Assembly: GCA_013397795.1 (NCBI GenBank)
Contig: VZTJ01005907.1
Location: 845,445-909,444 of the forward strand
DNA length: 64,000 nt
Origin: Orthonyx spaldingii
Taxonomy: Eukaryota > Chordata > Aves > Passeriformes > Orthonychidae
Direction of reading: 5' to 3'
The stretch's first letter is position 1. Each line of letters starts with the position of its first letter. The notes under the pieces were generated by a model that was not told the origin of the DNA, searched no databases, and saw nothing but the letters and a program-made list of their open reading frames with translations. The position numbers and the translations under genes are program-made. Shown in pieces: positions 49,513 through 62,400 of the stretch.

Positions 49513-52500
49513 TGCAGTAGCAGGGGAACTGGACTTGAGGAGGGTGTCGTTTCCAGTCTTCTGGTACATGGACCAGGAGTGTCTAGATACCTCAATGATA
49601 AATCATGATAAATAATTAAATACATAAACAGTAATGACATTCCTAATGTACTTATGCAGGGGCCTCCAACAGCTGTGCAAATGTGAATGCCAGACACGTA
49701 TCTATCATCAAAAAGCTAAGCAGGTATTATTGGTTTCATGTTGAGCTGGGAACACTGATGAATAGAGAGGTTGAGTATCTGGTATGAGTCTATTCCACAG
49801 GTTTTCTTGTCAGTAACCATAAAGCTCCATTGGGCTGAATGAGCAAAGCACAGAAGCTCCAGAGTGCAAATACCCATGTAAAAATCTTTCCCAGAGCAAC
49901 AAGAAAGGGGTCTATACCTGCCTGCTCTAAGAACCATCCACTGCTTAAGATGGGATGAGGGCCCTGTCAGTTGCTCTGGAGTGGCCTATATTGTACTGTA
50001 ATACTGTATTCTTTATCCCCTGGGGATAATAGAAAAGAATCAGAAGCTTCTCTGTCAATTAAAACAGCCTTGAAGTGGCTCTATATTTTGCTTGGGCACA
50101 TTACAATAATGGAACAGTGTTCCCTCTGAGTGAAAGAACCATGTAACTGAAAAAAAAAGTGTGAGTAAGAGACAGAACTGAAAGAAACCACAGTAACTCT
50201 AAATTCTCTTCTTACCACAGTAAATGCAAGTCTTCATTTACATTCAACCAGCAACAAAAATTACTTTGCATCAGCCATCCTTCATTGGCCCATACTTCCC
50301 AGACACTTGTCCACGCTCTCAGCACAAGCCTGTAACTACAGGCAATCTAGTGAAAAAGCAGACACTTTCCTTTGCTAAACTTGGCCCATAAAGAAAACAC
50401 AAAACAAAACCAACCAACTAGCAAAATTCAGCGACAGGCTTTTAAGAATTCATCAAAGAAAAAGTGTCTACCTGTGTAGGCACTGGCCTCATAACAAAGG
50501 CCAGGTCTCAAAATACACATCTGCAGTAGGGAAAAAGGTGAAGTCTCTCCCTGCTCTCACGCAATCCTTCATGTCCCACACCCCAACCCAGTGGTCTCAG
50601 GCCAAGCTAAAGCACAAATCTTTTCATCTAGAAACCATCATTCTCCCATTATACCTGAACTTAGGGCTGAAAAAAATTTGTAGAGAGCAAATCATGCATC
50701 AGTCTAAAATAGGTTCTCTGCTGTTTTCACTTTTCCCCCACAGGTTATATTTCTGTTCCTTGAATATCCAGCTTCTTCCCTGAAGCATCAGAAGAGCCCT
50801 GCAGAGCCCCAGCACTTGAACTTTCTAGCACTTCTGATACCCACAGCACTCCACTTAGTGGGAAGCTGAACCTCACCTTCCTCCATGATGCTGGGTAAAC
50901 CTTGGGAGTCTATCCCAGTTCTTTCATTGATTTGCTTCAGGGTTTGTACAAGTGAATTCCTTTTTGTCAGTTTTCTCCACTGGAAAATAGTGGTTCATTT
51001 TAATCTCATGATGTTTGAGTGTCTCCTGAGTCAGGAAAGGCTGACAATCAACCAGAGAGAAGATATTTCCCATGGAATGGCATCTGTTTACATAAGTTTG
51101 ATTACAGGTGAGTTATCAAACAGTTTGAGCTCATAATTTTTAATCCTATCTCTTTATGTTTCTGCAAACAAATCTCCACATTTCCTTTGCCTGGGAAATG
51201 AAATTAATTTTTTTATGGCTTTAAGCAACCTGTTTCCTACAGCAGACATTGTTTTTCCTTTCTGTGAGGCATTTGTCATGGCACATACACCAGAAAAAAA
51301 TTCTGGGTTGGACTCTGTAACCTTGCTGTTGAGTCACTTACAGCATTGCTAGCAGCCACCAAGTGAAATGGTTGTGGAAACCTTCTCCTGGACCTGTATA
51401 AATGATGCCAAATGCAAAGCACTGGAGCACTGTATATTGTATCCTTTCTCACATGTTCTAGGCTTCATGTTTTGGCACAAACAGTATAATTTCCCCACAT
51501 TTCTAGGCAGCAGTCATGTTTGTATTTAGGCCTGCATCAAACAATTCTATAAACTCATGTGAGGCCAAAGCTTGTCCTAAATAACTAAGAATGACATGTA
51601 AAAAACCCTATTTATTTCAAATTTATGAATGTTGGATAAAGCTATAAAATTGCTGTACCATGGAAAGGTTAATATTATAGTGAATCAGCAATTTTCTAAC
51701 ACAGCTGGTGTCATATCACTCCCTGAGAGGGAAAAATGTCAAAGTGAGTCACTGCCATTAATAGTCTTCCATTTAAAAAGACTGAAGAACTGTCTTAGAA
51801 GAAATGTATGACTGCCCTTGCACCCAGTGGTCTGTAAGAGCTGGAGATGTGTCATGGAAAAATCCCAGGGGAAAAAAAAAAGGAACAAAAGGCAGGAAGT
51901 GGCTTTTGAAAACATCGATGTTAAGAGTTCAAGGAACTCAAAGGAGCACGCTTTGACCAAGGGAAGTCTTTTGACCATTGTACTACAAGAAGGAAAAGGT
52001 ACCTTGTTCTGAGAGAAGGAGATGGGATTTGGAATATACACAGACAGTAAGTGGCAGCCTCCCTCTCGGGAGGGAAGAGGTAGGAGAGAAAAACATGAAG
52101 CTGAGCAGATTCTTCATATCACAAAGGAAGTACATGTGTGAAAAAGATGAGGCACAGGAATATGGTGCTTATGGAGAGATACAGGAACTCAGAATGTCTG
52201 CAGTAAAATCTTTCCACAGAAACTAAAAGGCATGTGTCTCCCTCATTGGTGGAACTGGGTTTTTTACCCAAGAAATCTGAAAAGCTGTGGATCTTTGGTT
52301 TGCTGTTGTTTCAATTTCAAGAGTTTTCTTTCTTCTGTCTTCCAGCTTCCTGCATATTCAATCTCACTGTATTAGGATGACTGTTCTAAATTACCTGGTC
52401 TTGGCCAATGGTCCCACTTCCAAAGTACTCTCCAGGCAGAGTAGCATTAGGGCCAAGCTAAAGCCTTCACAGTTTGTCTGTTCATAACCACCTACTCTGG

Positions 52501-54314
52501 CTGCATCTCCCTGCAGAAAGCAGAATAAGTGCTGGGCTGTGATAGGAACCCAGACAACAAGGTAAAATGGTAATAGGGAAAGGAGCATCTTCACATTAAC
52601 CTTTGAGCTGGTGATTTCCAGTTGTGAGTGTGCACTGAAGCACAACAAGAGCACAATTTACGAGTCTGTTTCTTCAAGTATTGGCATAGGTCTGGAATGA
52701 CCATAGCTACACCCTTTAGCAGTGGAAACTTCAGTTTTCTCTTCCCCTTGTGAGGAAAACGGAGCACGCAGAGGGGGCAAATGGCCCTGCTTTGGCTCCT
52801 CTGTGCAATCTTCAGCCCCAGTAAAGACTTGCAAAGCATCATCTCAGGTTTTCAGTGCTGATACACTGAGGACTGGGAGGCAGTTCAGTGCCCTGCTCTC
52901 TAAGTAGTGGTAATGGGAAGGAAGTAGAGGCACTACTGGTTAGTTATTTGCTTTTTATGAACTGGCAGGGCTGTACCCTTTGTTAGTGGTCAGAGGGATA
53001 CGAGCATCTCAAAGCTTTAGGGGAAAGATGGGATCAGAGACTTGTAGGTGGGGAACAACAAAACAGTGGTGGCAGCTGCCCTTAGTTTTTCATTATCTCC
53101 ACACTGGTATTAGACGTAAAGAAAAACCATGAGAACTGAGCCATCAAATAAAAATGCTCATAGATGTAAATTAAAGCACATTTAATCACAAGTGAAAATT
53201 TTGCTTTTTAACTGTTCAGAAAATGCTGATATTGATGCCTAAGCATTTCTTCTGTAAGAGCAATAAGGTCCCAGAGCATTTGATTAAAGAAGGAATGTTT
53301 GCCAATAACAACAGACACAAAACTGAAGCCAAAAGTTTTAAATGATCACACAATGTTTTCAGGCACAAGGGCCATGTGAAACCATAACTTAAAAATGGCA
53401 ACAGCTATTTCTTAAGGACCCTGTCTCTTGGTGACATTACCCATTAACTCCATCTTGCGCTGTTGACTCATTCAGACTCTATCTAAACAGGGAGAAGCTT
53501 ATGTGCTTCTCTTTTCAGCTATGAAATGTAAACATTTTTATGAAGGCAGATAGTGTGGTTAACATGCTAGATGCTTGAAAATACATTAAAAGTCTCATGA
53601 CTTAGCTGAAAGTAGCTGACTGGAAGCAGAAGAAAATGGGAGCTCCCCCAAGGACATGAAATATCTATCTCTATACCAAAGGTATGTATCTCTGTACAAA
53701 TTATTCAGGCATGAGGTCTTACAAGACAAAGGCAAGTGATGCCTCTTCCCAGTTCAGCAGAAATCCTAGTAGTGAGACAGAAAACCTGTAATCCAGTAAC
53801 CTGGACTTCACCTGAGAGATGAGGAAACAGCCTGATTTAGATAAGTGTCATGTTGTGTCTTCCGTCTCTTAGGTGAGTGTCCTAATCCATAGGCAATAGA
53901 TGATTCTAGGATTGGAGCTTCTCCTTCTATAGCAACTTTTGTTGTGAATCAGATAGTAAACAGGGCATTGAAAAAAGCAGAAGGAATCTGGCCTTACAGC
54001 TAGCTGGTAAGAGTGGTCTTCTAGGACGTCTGACACTCATGAGACTCTGGCCTTCAGGACTCAGGATGTAATCTTGCACAAAGCTCTCTTGTAAGCCAGG
54101 TGAGTACTTTGGCTACCATACCTAGACCTACCAGATCCACCTGGAGCATACTTGTCCTGTTCCATTAATATTGCAATATTGCCACAAGGGATTTGGTTCA
54201 CCTGCTCCTTCATCCTAATGGTCTGTTTTCCCTCTGACCTAGTTACCAAACCTAAAACTTTGTCTAGGTCAAGTTCAGATGTATGCAAATTTGGAAAGTC
54301 TAAGCATGTTATTT

Positions 54315-54335
54315 AAAAAAAAAAAAAAAAAAAAA
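54315..54335 (+). repeat. A21 homopolymer
   Basis: Twenty-one consecutive A. No poly(A) signal lies in the usual position upstream, so it is a simple tract. Confidence 0.95.
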
Positions 54336-57300
54336 CCTTGCTTTCTGGAAAGTTCATGGTTTCATTTGATACAAAATGAAGAAATACCTTCAAGACTTCA
54401 GAAATTTTAATGGCCTGGGAAAATGATTTCTTTACAATTGTAGTACTGTTGTCAACAACTGTAACAGAAATGCTAGGAGTGGTATGAATGTGAATTGTTT
54501 GAGTGTGGCAGTTTTGAAAGGGACCCAGCCACCATGCTCCCAGCCACCACCTTCCTAGGGCAAGTCAGGAGCACTCCAGGACCTCTGTGTCATTGGTGCA
54601 GTGAATTAAGCCTGCTAGCCCTAGGACTCTGATCCAGGCATGTCTGCATGCACCCATTTTTTGGTCATCTTGGGCACATTCATCTCTTCCTTTGCTTGAG
54701 AAAACATTCTGGCCTAGTTTGGCCAGCAAATTTGTGCATCCATTTTCTATGCTGTCCCTCAGAATTTCAAAAGCAAAAGTTTAGGTGCTTGACTGTAGTG
54801 AATCTAAAACAAGACAACTCTAACAATCCCATGGATGGCTGAGGACTGTCTTAATGCAAGTATTACATAAATGAATAATGTCTTCAGTCCTAACTCTTTG
54901 TCATGCACAACAACCAGTAGATGGAGCTTATTTACCAGCACTGGAAGAACCGAGGAGTCTCAATTCCAGTATTTTTTGGATGGTAAATAGCAGCAAGTCA
55001 CACTGATGATAAATGTATTGTACTGTACCCTGCAGTGAACATCTTAATGTAAAGCAGTGGCCTTGGTTGTGTCATTTAGTCAGTCTTTAAGAGACAACCC
55101 TTTGTGTCAGGGATCTCAAGGTCCCCAATACAACTGAAAAAAGAATGACTAGATTCATGTACCTTAAAATGTCCTTATTTACACACTCAAGAAAAAAATC
55201 TGTAAGAAATCCTTGCTTCTTTTTCCACCTTAAAACTTGCTGACTGCAAAGCAGAACCTCAGACCTAGAAATTAAGCAGCACAGATTCCCCTATTACCTA
55301 GAGTTCATGAATATAAATATTTTCTATCTGGAGTGGTCTCACAATATAATTGTTATGACTGTGGCTCACCCTTTCCTGAGTGCTGTTTCCCTTGAATTGC
55401 TAGACCATGCTCTGGAGTAAGGGTAAAAACAAGCCCTGTGGCCGAGGGGAGCAAGGACACCTCCCTCCAGGGAACATGTGCGCTGGCCCTGCAGGGCAGG
55501 GCAGGGCAGCACCTTCCTAGGAGGAACACTCTTACAGGCTACTTCAAAAGTTTGGGGACTAACCTGTGCCTTAGGTACTGCTGCCCTGCATCACTGCTCT
55601 TAAACCAGACCAAAATGGCTCAGCACCTCATGTTGCTCTAGAACAGCAACCCCAGACCTTGTGTGGTGTTATTTTTCTGCAGGTGCCTCACAGCAGCAGC
55701 CAGTGGTGAAGACTGCAGTGTAAGAAAACTAACAGGCAGGCCCTTGAGCCTTCACTCTTAGAGTACACGGGCTCCTTACATGAACCTTTACGAGGTCATT
55801 TAGATGCAGCATCCACATATATTCATTTCTAAAACAGAACCCAACTCATAGCTCATTTGTCTCAAAATACAGTAAGGTAACAGTACATTTTTTGGATTAC
55901 CACTTTTTTTAAACAAAAGGTTAAGTCACTTTAGCTATAGACTTCGTGCATGTGTGTATGTGAAATGTGTATATAGGCTAAGACATCTGAGCACTTGTGT
56001 GCAACATTTAAAGTAAAGAGTTTTTTAAATGAAGTGATTTTTCCCTCTTATAATTTTCTGGCTTTCAGGAAACTTCTTCTTTCTAAATTTTCTAATTTTA
56101 TTTCAAAAAGTAACTGGTATAAGAAAATATATTAAAAAAAAGAAAATGCAAAACAATTAGCACATTTCAACCATCCCATCTAAGAATGCTGCAGGTTTTA
56201 CTTGGGCATTTCCTGCCTTGAAATCAGTTTTGGCATTATCACACAGAGGTAAGTGATCTGCTGAGAATACTTTCTGCTCCAAGGGCTGCTCTGGGCTATG
56301 GAGAGTTGGTTTAGGAGTAACATATTGGCTTTTCTCCACCTCCAGCATCCAGGGAAGACCAGGAACCCAGCTGATCGCTAAGCTGTGGGTTGTCTCTGCC
56401 TCACAGCACCTTAAGAGGGGCAAAGCAAATGACCCTGGCCCTGGGGAGGCTCCAGCTCACACTAAGAGTTGTTGTGGCCCCTGCAGGACTCCTGAGTGTG
56501 ACTCTGAAGATAACCAATTTTGCTCCCAAGCCTGCAGTGCACAAACTGAGTAACAGTGTAAAACCCTTTAGAGTCCCTCTTTAGCACTAGGCTATAGAAG
56601 TCCAATTTCTTCATGTTCTTATTTCTTTTTTCACTGTGAAAGCTGGATATACAAACCAACACCGGTACTGCTGGCTCTTAAAGATTCTATTGTAAGTCAC
56701 AGCCACCAGTCAGGTGATTACAGAGTAAACACTTTCTTTTCAAGTTTCCAGCTCTCATAGTTAAGAAAACTCTGGAACAAGAAGCCAGATGACAATTTTA
56801 AAAGCTCTAAGGCTCTTGCATTCTTAAAAAGAAAAACCTCATGAGTTTTAAGCCAATCATGATGCTGGAATCTGAGTCATGATTTTCAAATACTTAGCAT
56901 AAGTGGAGAAATCACTGATTTTGTAGCACTAAAAATGTGGTGGATGCAGTCCTGAACAAGAGTGGGGCACGAGCAGCCTCATAGGAGCAGCCAGGAAAGC
57001 GAAGGACAGCACAGACAGCAGAGGTTCCAACACTTTGCAGATTTTGCAGCCCCTGTGACAGGTTAGGCACTTGCTTACAGAGGGTTTTGAGAGTGGTAAC
57101 ATCACATCTACCTCATAGCAACAGCACATCCATGGAGAACTTTATCTTTTCTCCCTTAAGGTTCCTTTGCTGGCTGGTTGGTATCCACACAAAGTTTTGC
57201 CTCATGTATCAAAAAGTGTATTACTTGCTTGACTGGTGTATCAACTACAAGCTCTTTTAATGCCTTTCAAACATGGTGCCTCATTTTCTAAAATAAAGCA

Positions 57301-58040
57301 GTTTCTAAAGTTTTGGTTAGAGACAGTTTAAAACTTAACTTTCAAGCCCTCATCTTTGAAGAGGCAATGGAGAAACATTCCTTACTTTTTACTCGTTCAC
57401 TACATGAGTATCAAACCAGAAATTCCTGAGGACTAGAAGTATAGTTTTAGAGATCAGTCACTTTCTACCTTACATATAGATAGTCACTGGACATATCATC
57501 AGCCAGTATATCCCAAGGGACACTCTTGAAATTGACACAGTAATAGACTGTCTTTGATTTTCAGGGCTTTGTTGTCTGAGGTTTTTTTCCCCCTGGCATA
57601 TAGCTTTCAAATGTAAAGTTACCTACTACAAATTTACCAAGGAAAGAAATGTGGTTACTTTGAGGGTCTCAATTGCTGACAGCCACTCAAGTAACAATTA
57701 GATGAGAACACACATCTATTAGAAAAACCCTCTCCTTTCTCAAAAGAATGGCATTTTCTCTAAACATGCTTTGTTTTGAATCCTTTAAAGCTTTTCATTA
57801 TTTCAAAACCAAAAAATCCTCATACTGTGAACAAAACAAATGAAAATTGTCAAAAGAACCCTTTGGAAGAAACGTGCATCTCTCTTTTCATGTGATTATG
57901 TGAGTGCTCACTGTCAAGGACCAGGAGTTCCTCAGCCAGGCAGTGCTCAAAGTAATCAGATCCTTCTAGGCATCACAGTAGGCCTTAGCAGCTGCATTGT
58001 TTAGTCACTGGAAAAGAAATATTAACTATGTGGGAGATGG

Positions 58041-58396
58041 TGTTGCGTGGAAAATCACACTGTGGAAGACCAGTATCCACAAATGAGAGACAGAGGAGCC
58101 CGGCAGGAATCAACTTCATTCGAATAAAGGGAGAGGGGTCACTAGGCCATACCGCCGTGGGGTCTCTCTTGAGTTTTTGGAGGATGCAGCCTCCTTTTAT
58201 CCTAAGTTCCTAACTGCATGTTGCCCTCCTCCTTTCCCCATTGGCTGAGGCACTAGGAAGGTAGTGTAGTGATCTACTACATATTCCCCCTTTAATATGT
58301 ATCCCCCACCATCAATCATTGTATGAACATTAGAATTTGTTTTAAGCTGACCCTTAGCAGAGAAGTTATTATTCATAAGTCTCTTAAGCCTGTACA
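58041..58396 (-). mobile_element. ERV long terminal repeat (probable 3' LTR)
   Basis: On the minus strand the LTR starts TGTACAGG right after a polypurine tract and ends CGCAACA at 58041, giving the TG...CA ends of a retroviral LTR and a length of 356 bases. U3 carries a CCAAT box (complement of 58240-58244) and a TATA box, GGATAAAAGG (58193-58202), 40 bases apart. R has AATGAA (58115-58120), a variant of the poly(A) signal. The start after the purine tract resembles the alpharetrovirus arrangement. No primer-binding site follows the LTR at lower coordinates, and open frames and the purine tract lie on the other side, so this is a 3' LTR, not a 5' one. I could not find the 5' LTR in the window. 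Confidence 0.65.
58193..58244 (-). promoter_or_regulatory. LTR promoter: CCAAT and TATA boxes
   Basis: CCAAT in agccaatgggg (complement of 58240-58244) and a TATA box in ggataaaagg (complement of 58193-58202) are spaced as in a working RNA polymerase II promoter. Transcription would run toward lower coordinates, starting near 58165. Confidence 0.55.
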
Positions 58397-58410
58397 TTTC
58401 CCCCTCCAAA
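58397..58410 (-). promoter_or_regulatory. Polypurine tract
   Basis: Minus strand tttggagggggaaa sits directly before the TG of the LTR. In retroviruses this RNA tract primes plus-strand DNA synthesis, and its position fixes the LTR boundary. Confidence 0.6.
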
Positions 58411-58412
58411 GT

Positions 58413-58772
58413 TCAGAAGTTCAGCCTGCGCTCAGTTCTGCAACAAACTTGCACAGTTTGATTTTCATAAAGACCCCCACATCCATTCTTCCAGAACATG
58501 GTAGGTTCTTTTGCATCGAGTCGCTTGTGAAGACATGAACACCCAATTCTCCTATCAGTGTCCTAATGACTCCCTACTTCATGCTTTGTCACAAAAGGAA
58601 GGAGATGATCCTGGCATTTCAAAAGCTGTTGCAATTTTTCTTTGATTGAGGTGTAGATACTTTCTTGGAAAAGTAGTATCTTTGGAAAATTGTGGCAAAA
58701 GGAGCTGAAACTCTCTTCCATCTTTATTAATGGCCATACATAAATTACAGATTGTGTTTCTGTAGCTTGCCT
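58413..58772 (-). pseudogene. Degraded ERV 3'-most open frame (product unknown)
   Basis: One minus frame runs 120 codons from 58772 to a TGA at 58413-58415 with a single internal stop (TAG, 58563-58565). It ends two bases before the polypurine tract, exactly where the last gene of a retrovirus (usually env) ends. The C-terminal third is cysteine-rich, with an N-glycosylation-type NQT and a CC pair near the end. The upstream part has a Lys/Leu/Gln-rich helix-like stretch. I see no clear Env hallmark such as a CX6CC motif or a fusion peptide and membrane anchor. It is not functional as it stands. Confidence 0.4.
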
Positions 58773-59185
58773 TCAGAGACACTTTTTGCTGTGGCTAACA
58801 GTAGTTGCTGTAGTTTATATGGGAAAAAAGATCATGGTATTGATGTAATTTTGGCTTGATGTGGTATCTCTAGATCAGGTTTTAAAATCTGTGCCTGAGG
58901 TTCTTCAATGACCTGAAGAGAATGAGAGATTTCAGAAATGGATGCTTTGTCCTCTTGGTTAGCATGAGTTAGTGAGAAGCCTCATTGCAGAGAGTGCTTT
59001 GCAGCTGAAATTTCATTATTCTGAGCATCAAAATCTGTTGAGCACTTTCCTCTGCCAGCAGAGGTCATGCCAATATTTTCTTGCATGTTGAAACCTTCTT
59101 TGCTGTTCATTTGCTGATTCTCTAGCATCAGAGCATATGTCGTGCCGGTATCCATCTCCAAAAAAGCATTATTGTTTGACTTAAT
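58745..59185 (-). pseudogene. Degraded open frame upstream of ERV 3' ORF (product unknown)
   Basis: One minus frame covers 147 codons with only two internal stops (TGA at 58982-58984 and 58832-58834) before a TAA at 58745-58747. In AT-rich DNA about nine stops would be expected over that length. It overlaps the next frame slightly, in a different phase. The composition is Ser/Asn/Gln/Glu-rich and looks disordered. It may be retroviral coding sequence, a captured host segment, or a neighbouring host pseudogene. I do not recognise it. Confidence 0.3.
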
Positions 59186-59252
59186 TTACTGGGATTCTTC
59201 ACTGTCAGCTGCTTCCTGTCAAGGATTTTGACATTTACTTAGAGGACAGGTT

Positions 59253-59420
59253 TCATACCTGCCATGAGGTGAACTCTGGCTGCCTCTGGCTGCCCATATC
59301 TGTGAGGTTGCTGATGTTCAGTAGTTGCTCTTTTTTAGTGTCTAAAGAAGCCTGAGAAATCAAAGCCACTTCCTCACAGTCAGGTAGTCCTTGCCCCAAA
59401 GAGCTTACGAAGCAGAAACT
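59253..59420 (-). pseudogene. Open frame ending at a donor-like site (product unknown)
   Basis: A 55-codon minus frame runs from after a TAA (59421-59423) to a TGA at 59253-59255. A donor-like cag|gtatga occurs just before the stop, with the exon edge at 59259. The composition resembles the frame at 58745-59185 (acidic, Ser/Gln/Leu), so the two may be parts of one broken gene separated by an indel or a short intron. Confidence 0.22.
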
Positions 59421-62400
59421 TTAGAGAGAGAAGAAAGAGGGTTTTTCCCCTGTTCTGCTGACTGACAGAGTTTGGCTGACATGATACCCTGCTGTGACAC
59501 AGGCAGAGGGGAGCAAGGAGCATAAAGCATGTGTGTGGCTCTAGCACATGTAACTTCTTTACTGTGGGCTACCCCAAGAGTGACCCTTCAGCAGTGAGCG
59601 TCACAGGACATTCACTGTTAACCACTTCTGTGCCTATCAACAGAAGGGGGTGAGAAACAGAAGATGGAAAGGAAGGCACGGGCACAAAGACAAGGTAAAG
59701 AACAAAGTGAACTGCTGCAGAGCAGCAGAATCTTATGAAGTACTTGTGTGCACTTTCAGGGACACGAGGTGATACAAGTTGGTGGCCTATTTATGTTATA
59801 TAATGTGCACAGTACATTTAGGAAGTGACATTGCTGAAGTTATCACTACAGGAGCATTGTAGTTACCACTACTTTACCATCACATATATATTCGTAAAAA
59901 CCAGAAATATGGATGCCTTATAATTTACTAATATTCCTTTTTGGTCAAGTTTGACAATTGTGTTAGGATGAGGGCCTAGGAATCCTGATGTTTCTGTCAG
60001 AGAGAAAATCTGCTCACATACAAATGAAGGCACCTGCCTTTTGTGAAATCTCAGCACAAACTTCAGTTTGTAAACTGTGTAGTTGAATTTACGCAAGATG
60101 CCAACACAACCTTGATGTGCTGCTCTGTGACATTTACCTTGCTCATCATGTTTTTTCAAGTCACAATAAGGAACACTGAGAACACTGCAACAAAAGGAAA
60201 TAATGTCAGGAAAACTGCCTGGGTATTTGAAGGAACCCAGTGCAGTATTAGGGAAACACTGGGAATATAATGACTTTTCTGTCCTTTGGTGTGATTAAGC
60301 ACATAAATGCTCTGGGTTTGAGGGCACATTAGTAACTCAGATGTTCTGGTATTTGAAGCTGTAGGATATATGTCAGTTTAAATCCAGATAGCCAAGGATT
60401 AGTATCAAGGCTTATTTTAATACAGACGCCACACAGGATTAAAGGAACTACTTGCTTTTCTTCTCATACAGAGAGGGTGAAAATAATTCCTGAAGAGCTC
60501 AAGATTTATGCATCATTTAAGTCCTGTTCTGATGCTGCTAAGTACAGCATTGTGATGTATCTCTGCATAAAGGTGACCTTAGCACAGCAGGAGTACCCCA
60601 AGGTGTTTATCTGGCCCCTGCCAGGACATGAGAGAACTGAAACTCTTCTTAAACACAGATTTATAACACCAGCAAGAACCTGATTAAACCAAGAATTCTC
60701 CAAGGGTTTTCTGGCAAAACCCTCAACATAAGTATTTTATTTAAATATTTATTGAACTACGTACTGTGTCTAATAAAAGGTATTTGTATTATTTAAATGT
60801 TTTCCACATGACTACTTTTGAGTCCTGCTTCTAATCTAACCCTTATAATCAAGTTCTCTTTATTTTGAATTAAACTTCTAAATTGGGATTATACACTTTA
60901 TTGTTGATTTATATCCTAAATCATTGGTTTTCTACAGTTTTCCAAAATAAGACCCAGGCTGCCAGAGACTGGCATGCTGGAGTTTCTGCTAGAGCCTGCC
61001 TGCCAGCAGATGTACAGCAGTCTTCCATGGGCACATGAGATTAAACTCCCCTTAAGGTCAATAGCACTGTTCCCCTGTGTTATTGAAACAAAATCTCAGT
61101 TTCAAAGAGCTTAAAGTCATATATATCAATTATGATGCTCTAGTCTGACTTCTTGCAAAGGACTGACCAAAGAAAGTAACCCAGGAATTCCTATTTAAAG
61201 TCCACAGCTCTCCTCTGAAAAGTAGCCAGGCTTCTTGGATGATATCCTTTCTTGTCACAGGGACTATGAACAACAGGGAATTCACTACACCTAAATATCC
61301 TTCAGTGTTAAAAACATGCAGATAATGCATGAATTGTAGTAAGAGTTTCAGATATTCATAATATGTTATATCTCTCACTTCTAATTTTTTGGAGTCTTCC
61401 TTCCCATGGGGTTTAATACCAATCTTCACATACACAAAGGCAAGTTCCTCTGATTATTTTTTTTACCCCTTAGGGAAATAGTATTTTGACCAGCAATCAT
61501 GACACTGAATAAAGGCACAGAATCTAGAAGCTCTGGGTTGCTGGGACTCCTAGGACTCTGTGGGAGCAGAGAAAGCACACTCATAGCTATGAACGACAAT
61601 ATGGGGCATTCAAGCTACCCTTCCAGTTACCGCTGCCTTCTACTTCTATGGGTCCAGAAAACCTAGAGTGTGTGGGGAAGAAAGCAGGAAGGAAGACACC
61701 ACACATGTTCAATCCCCAGCCTTTGGTATCAGCATAGAAAACAGTCACAGACCAGCTCCTGACACAAGAAAGCAGGATCGGTGCATTGCTGTCAGTCTGA
61801 GGGACAGATAAACGCCACACCTAAATATTCATAGAAGAGCTGTAATGATTTAGCCAAAAAAATACTGCATCACACTTCTTCAGTTCAACCAGTGCAGCAG
61901 TGTGTGTACATACTCTGTACTAGTCTGAGGGAAACTTCACCAGGATCAGCAAGGTTTAAAGGGAACATACAGTTAAACTGGTGCAATATCATCCGTCTAA
62001 TGAAACTGATACATTTCCTCTGTGTAATGAACTGGTTTTCAGACTCCACTGACTTGTCTGCACCATCATTTATACTGACAAGAAAGGATACCTTACCAAG
62101 TTAGCTGGGAGGGATACTTCTTATCAGATCAAAAATTCTCAAGGCAAAACCAAGGCTAATCTAATAATGACTTAATGCCTTTCCTGTTAGGTTTTTTATT
62201 TATAAAGCAATCCAGGAAATGGCAGGGACTATAGGTCAGTATGATTGATCTCCATAAGCCTATGAGTATGGGGGTAATTACTTATTTGACATGTGTGTGT
62301 TTCCATCAGATTTCTTAGCTAAACAAATTCTCTGTGTAAATAATCTTGTCAAATGACACAGGGACAAATTCTGTCCAGCCTGTACTTTATATGCAAGGTG

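Larger units (their letters stand above)
49229..58040. other. Unique sequence, no gene recognised
   Basis: It contains a (TA)n at 49491-49512 and an A21 tract at 54315-54335. Minus frame 56157-56423 and others are short and unrecognised. No repeat family recognised. Confidence 0.4.

Noticed and set aside
54590..54650. tRNA-like words (ggtgcagtgaattaagcctg) hinting at another SINE
   Set aside because: No B box or tail could be matched.
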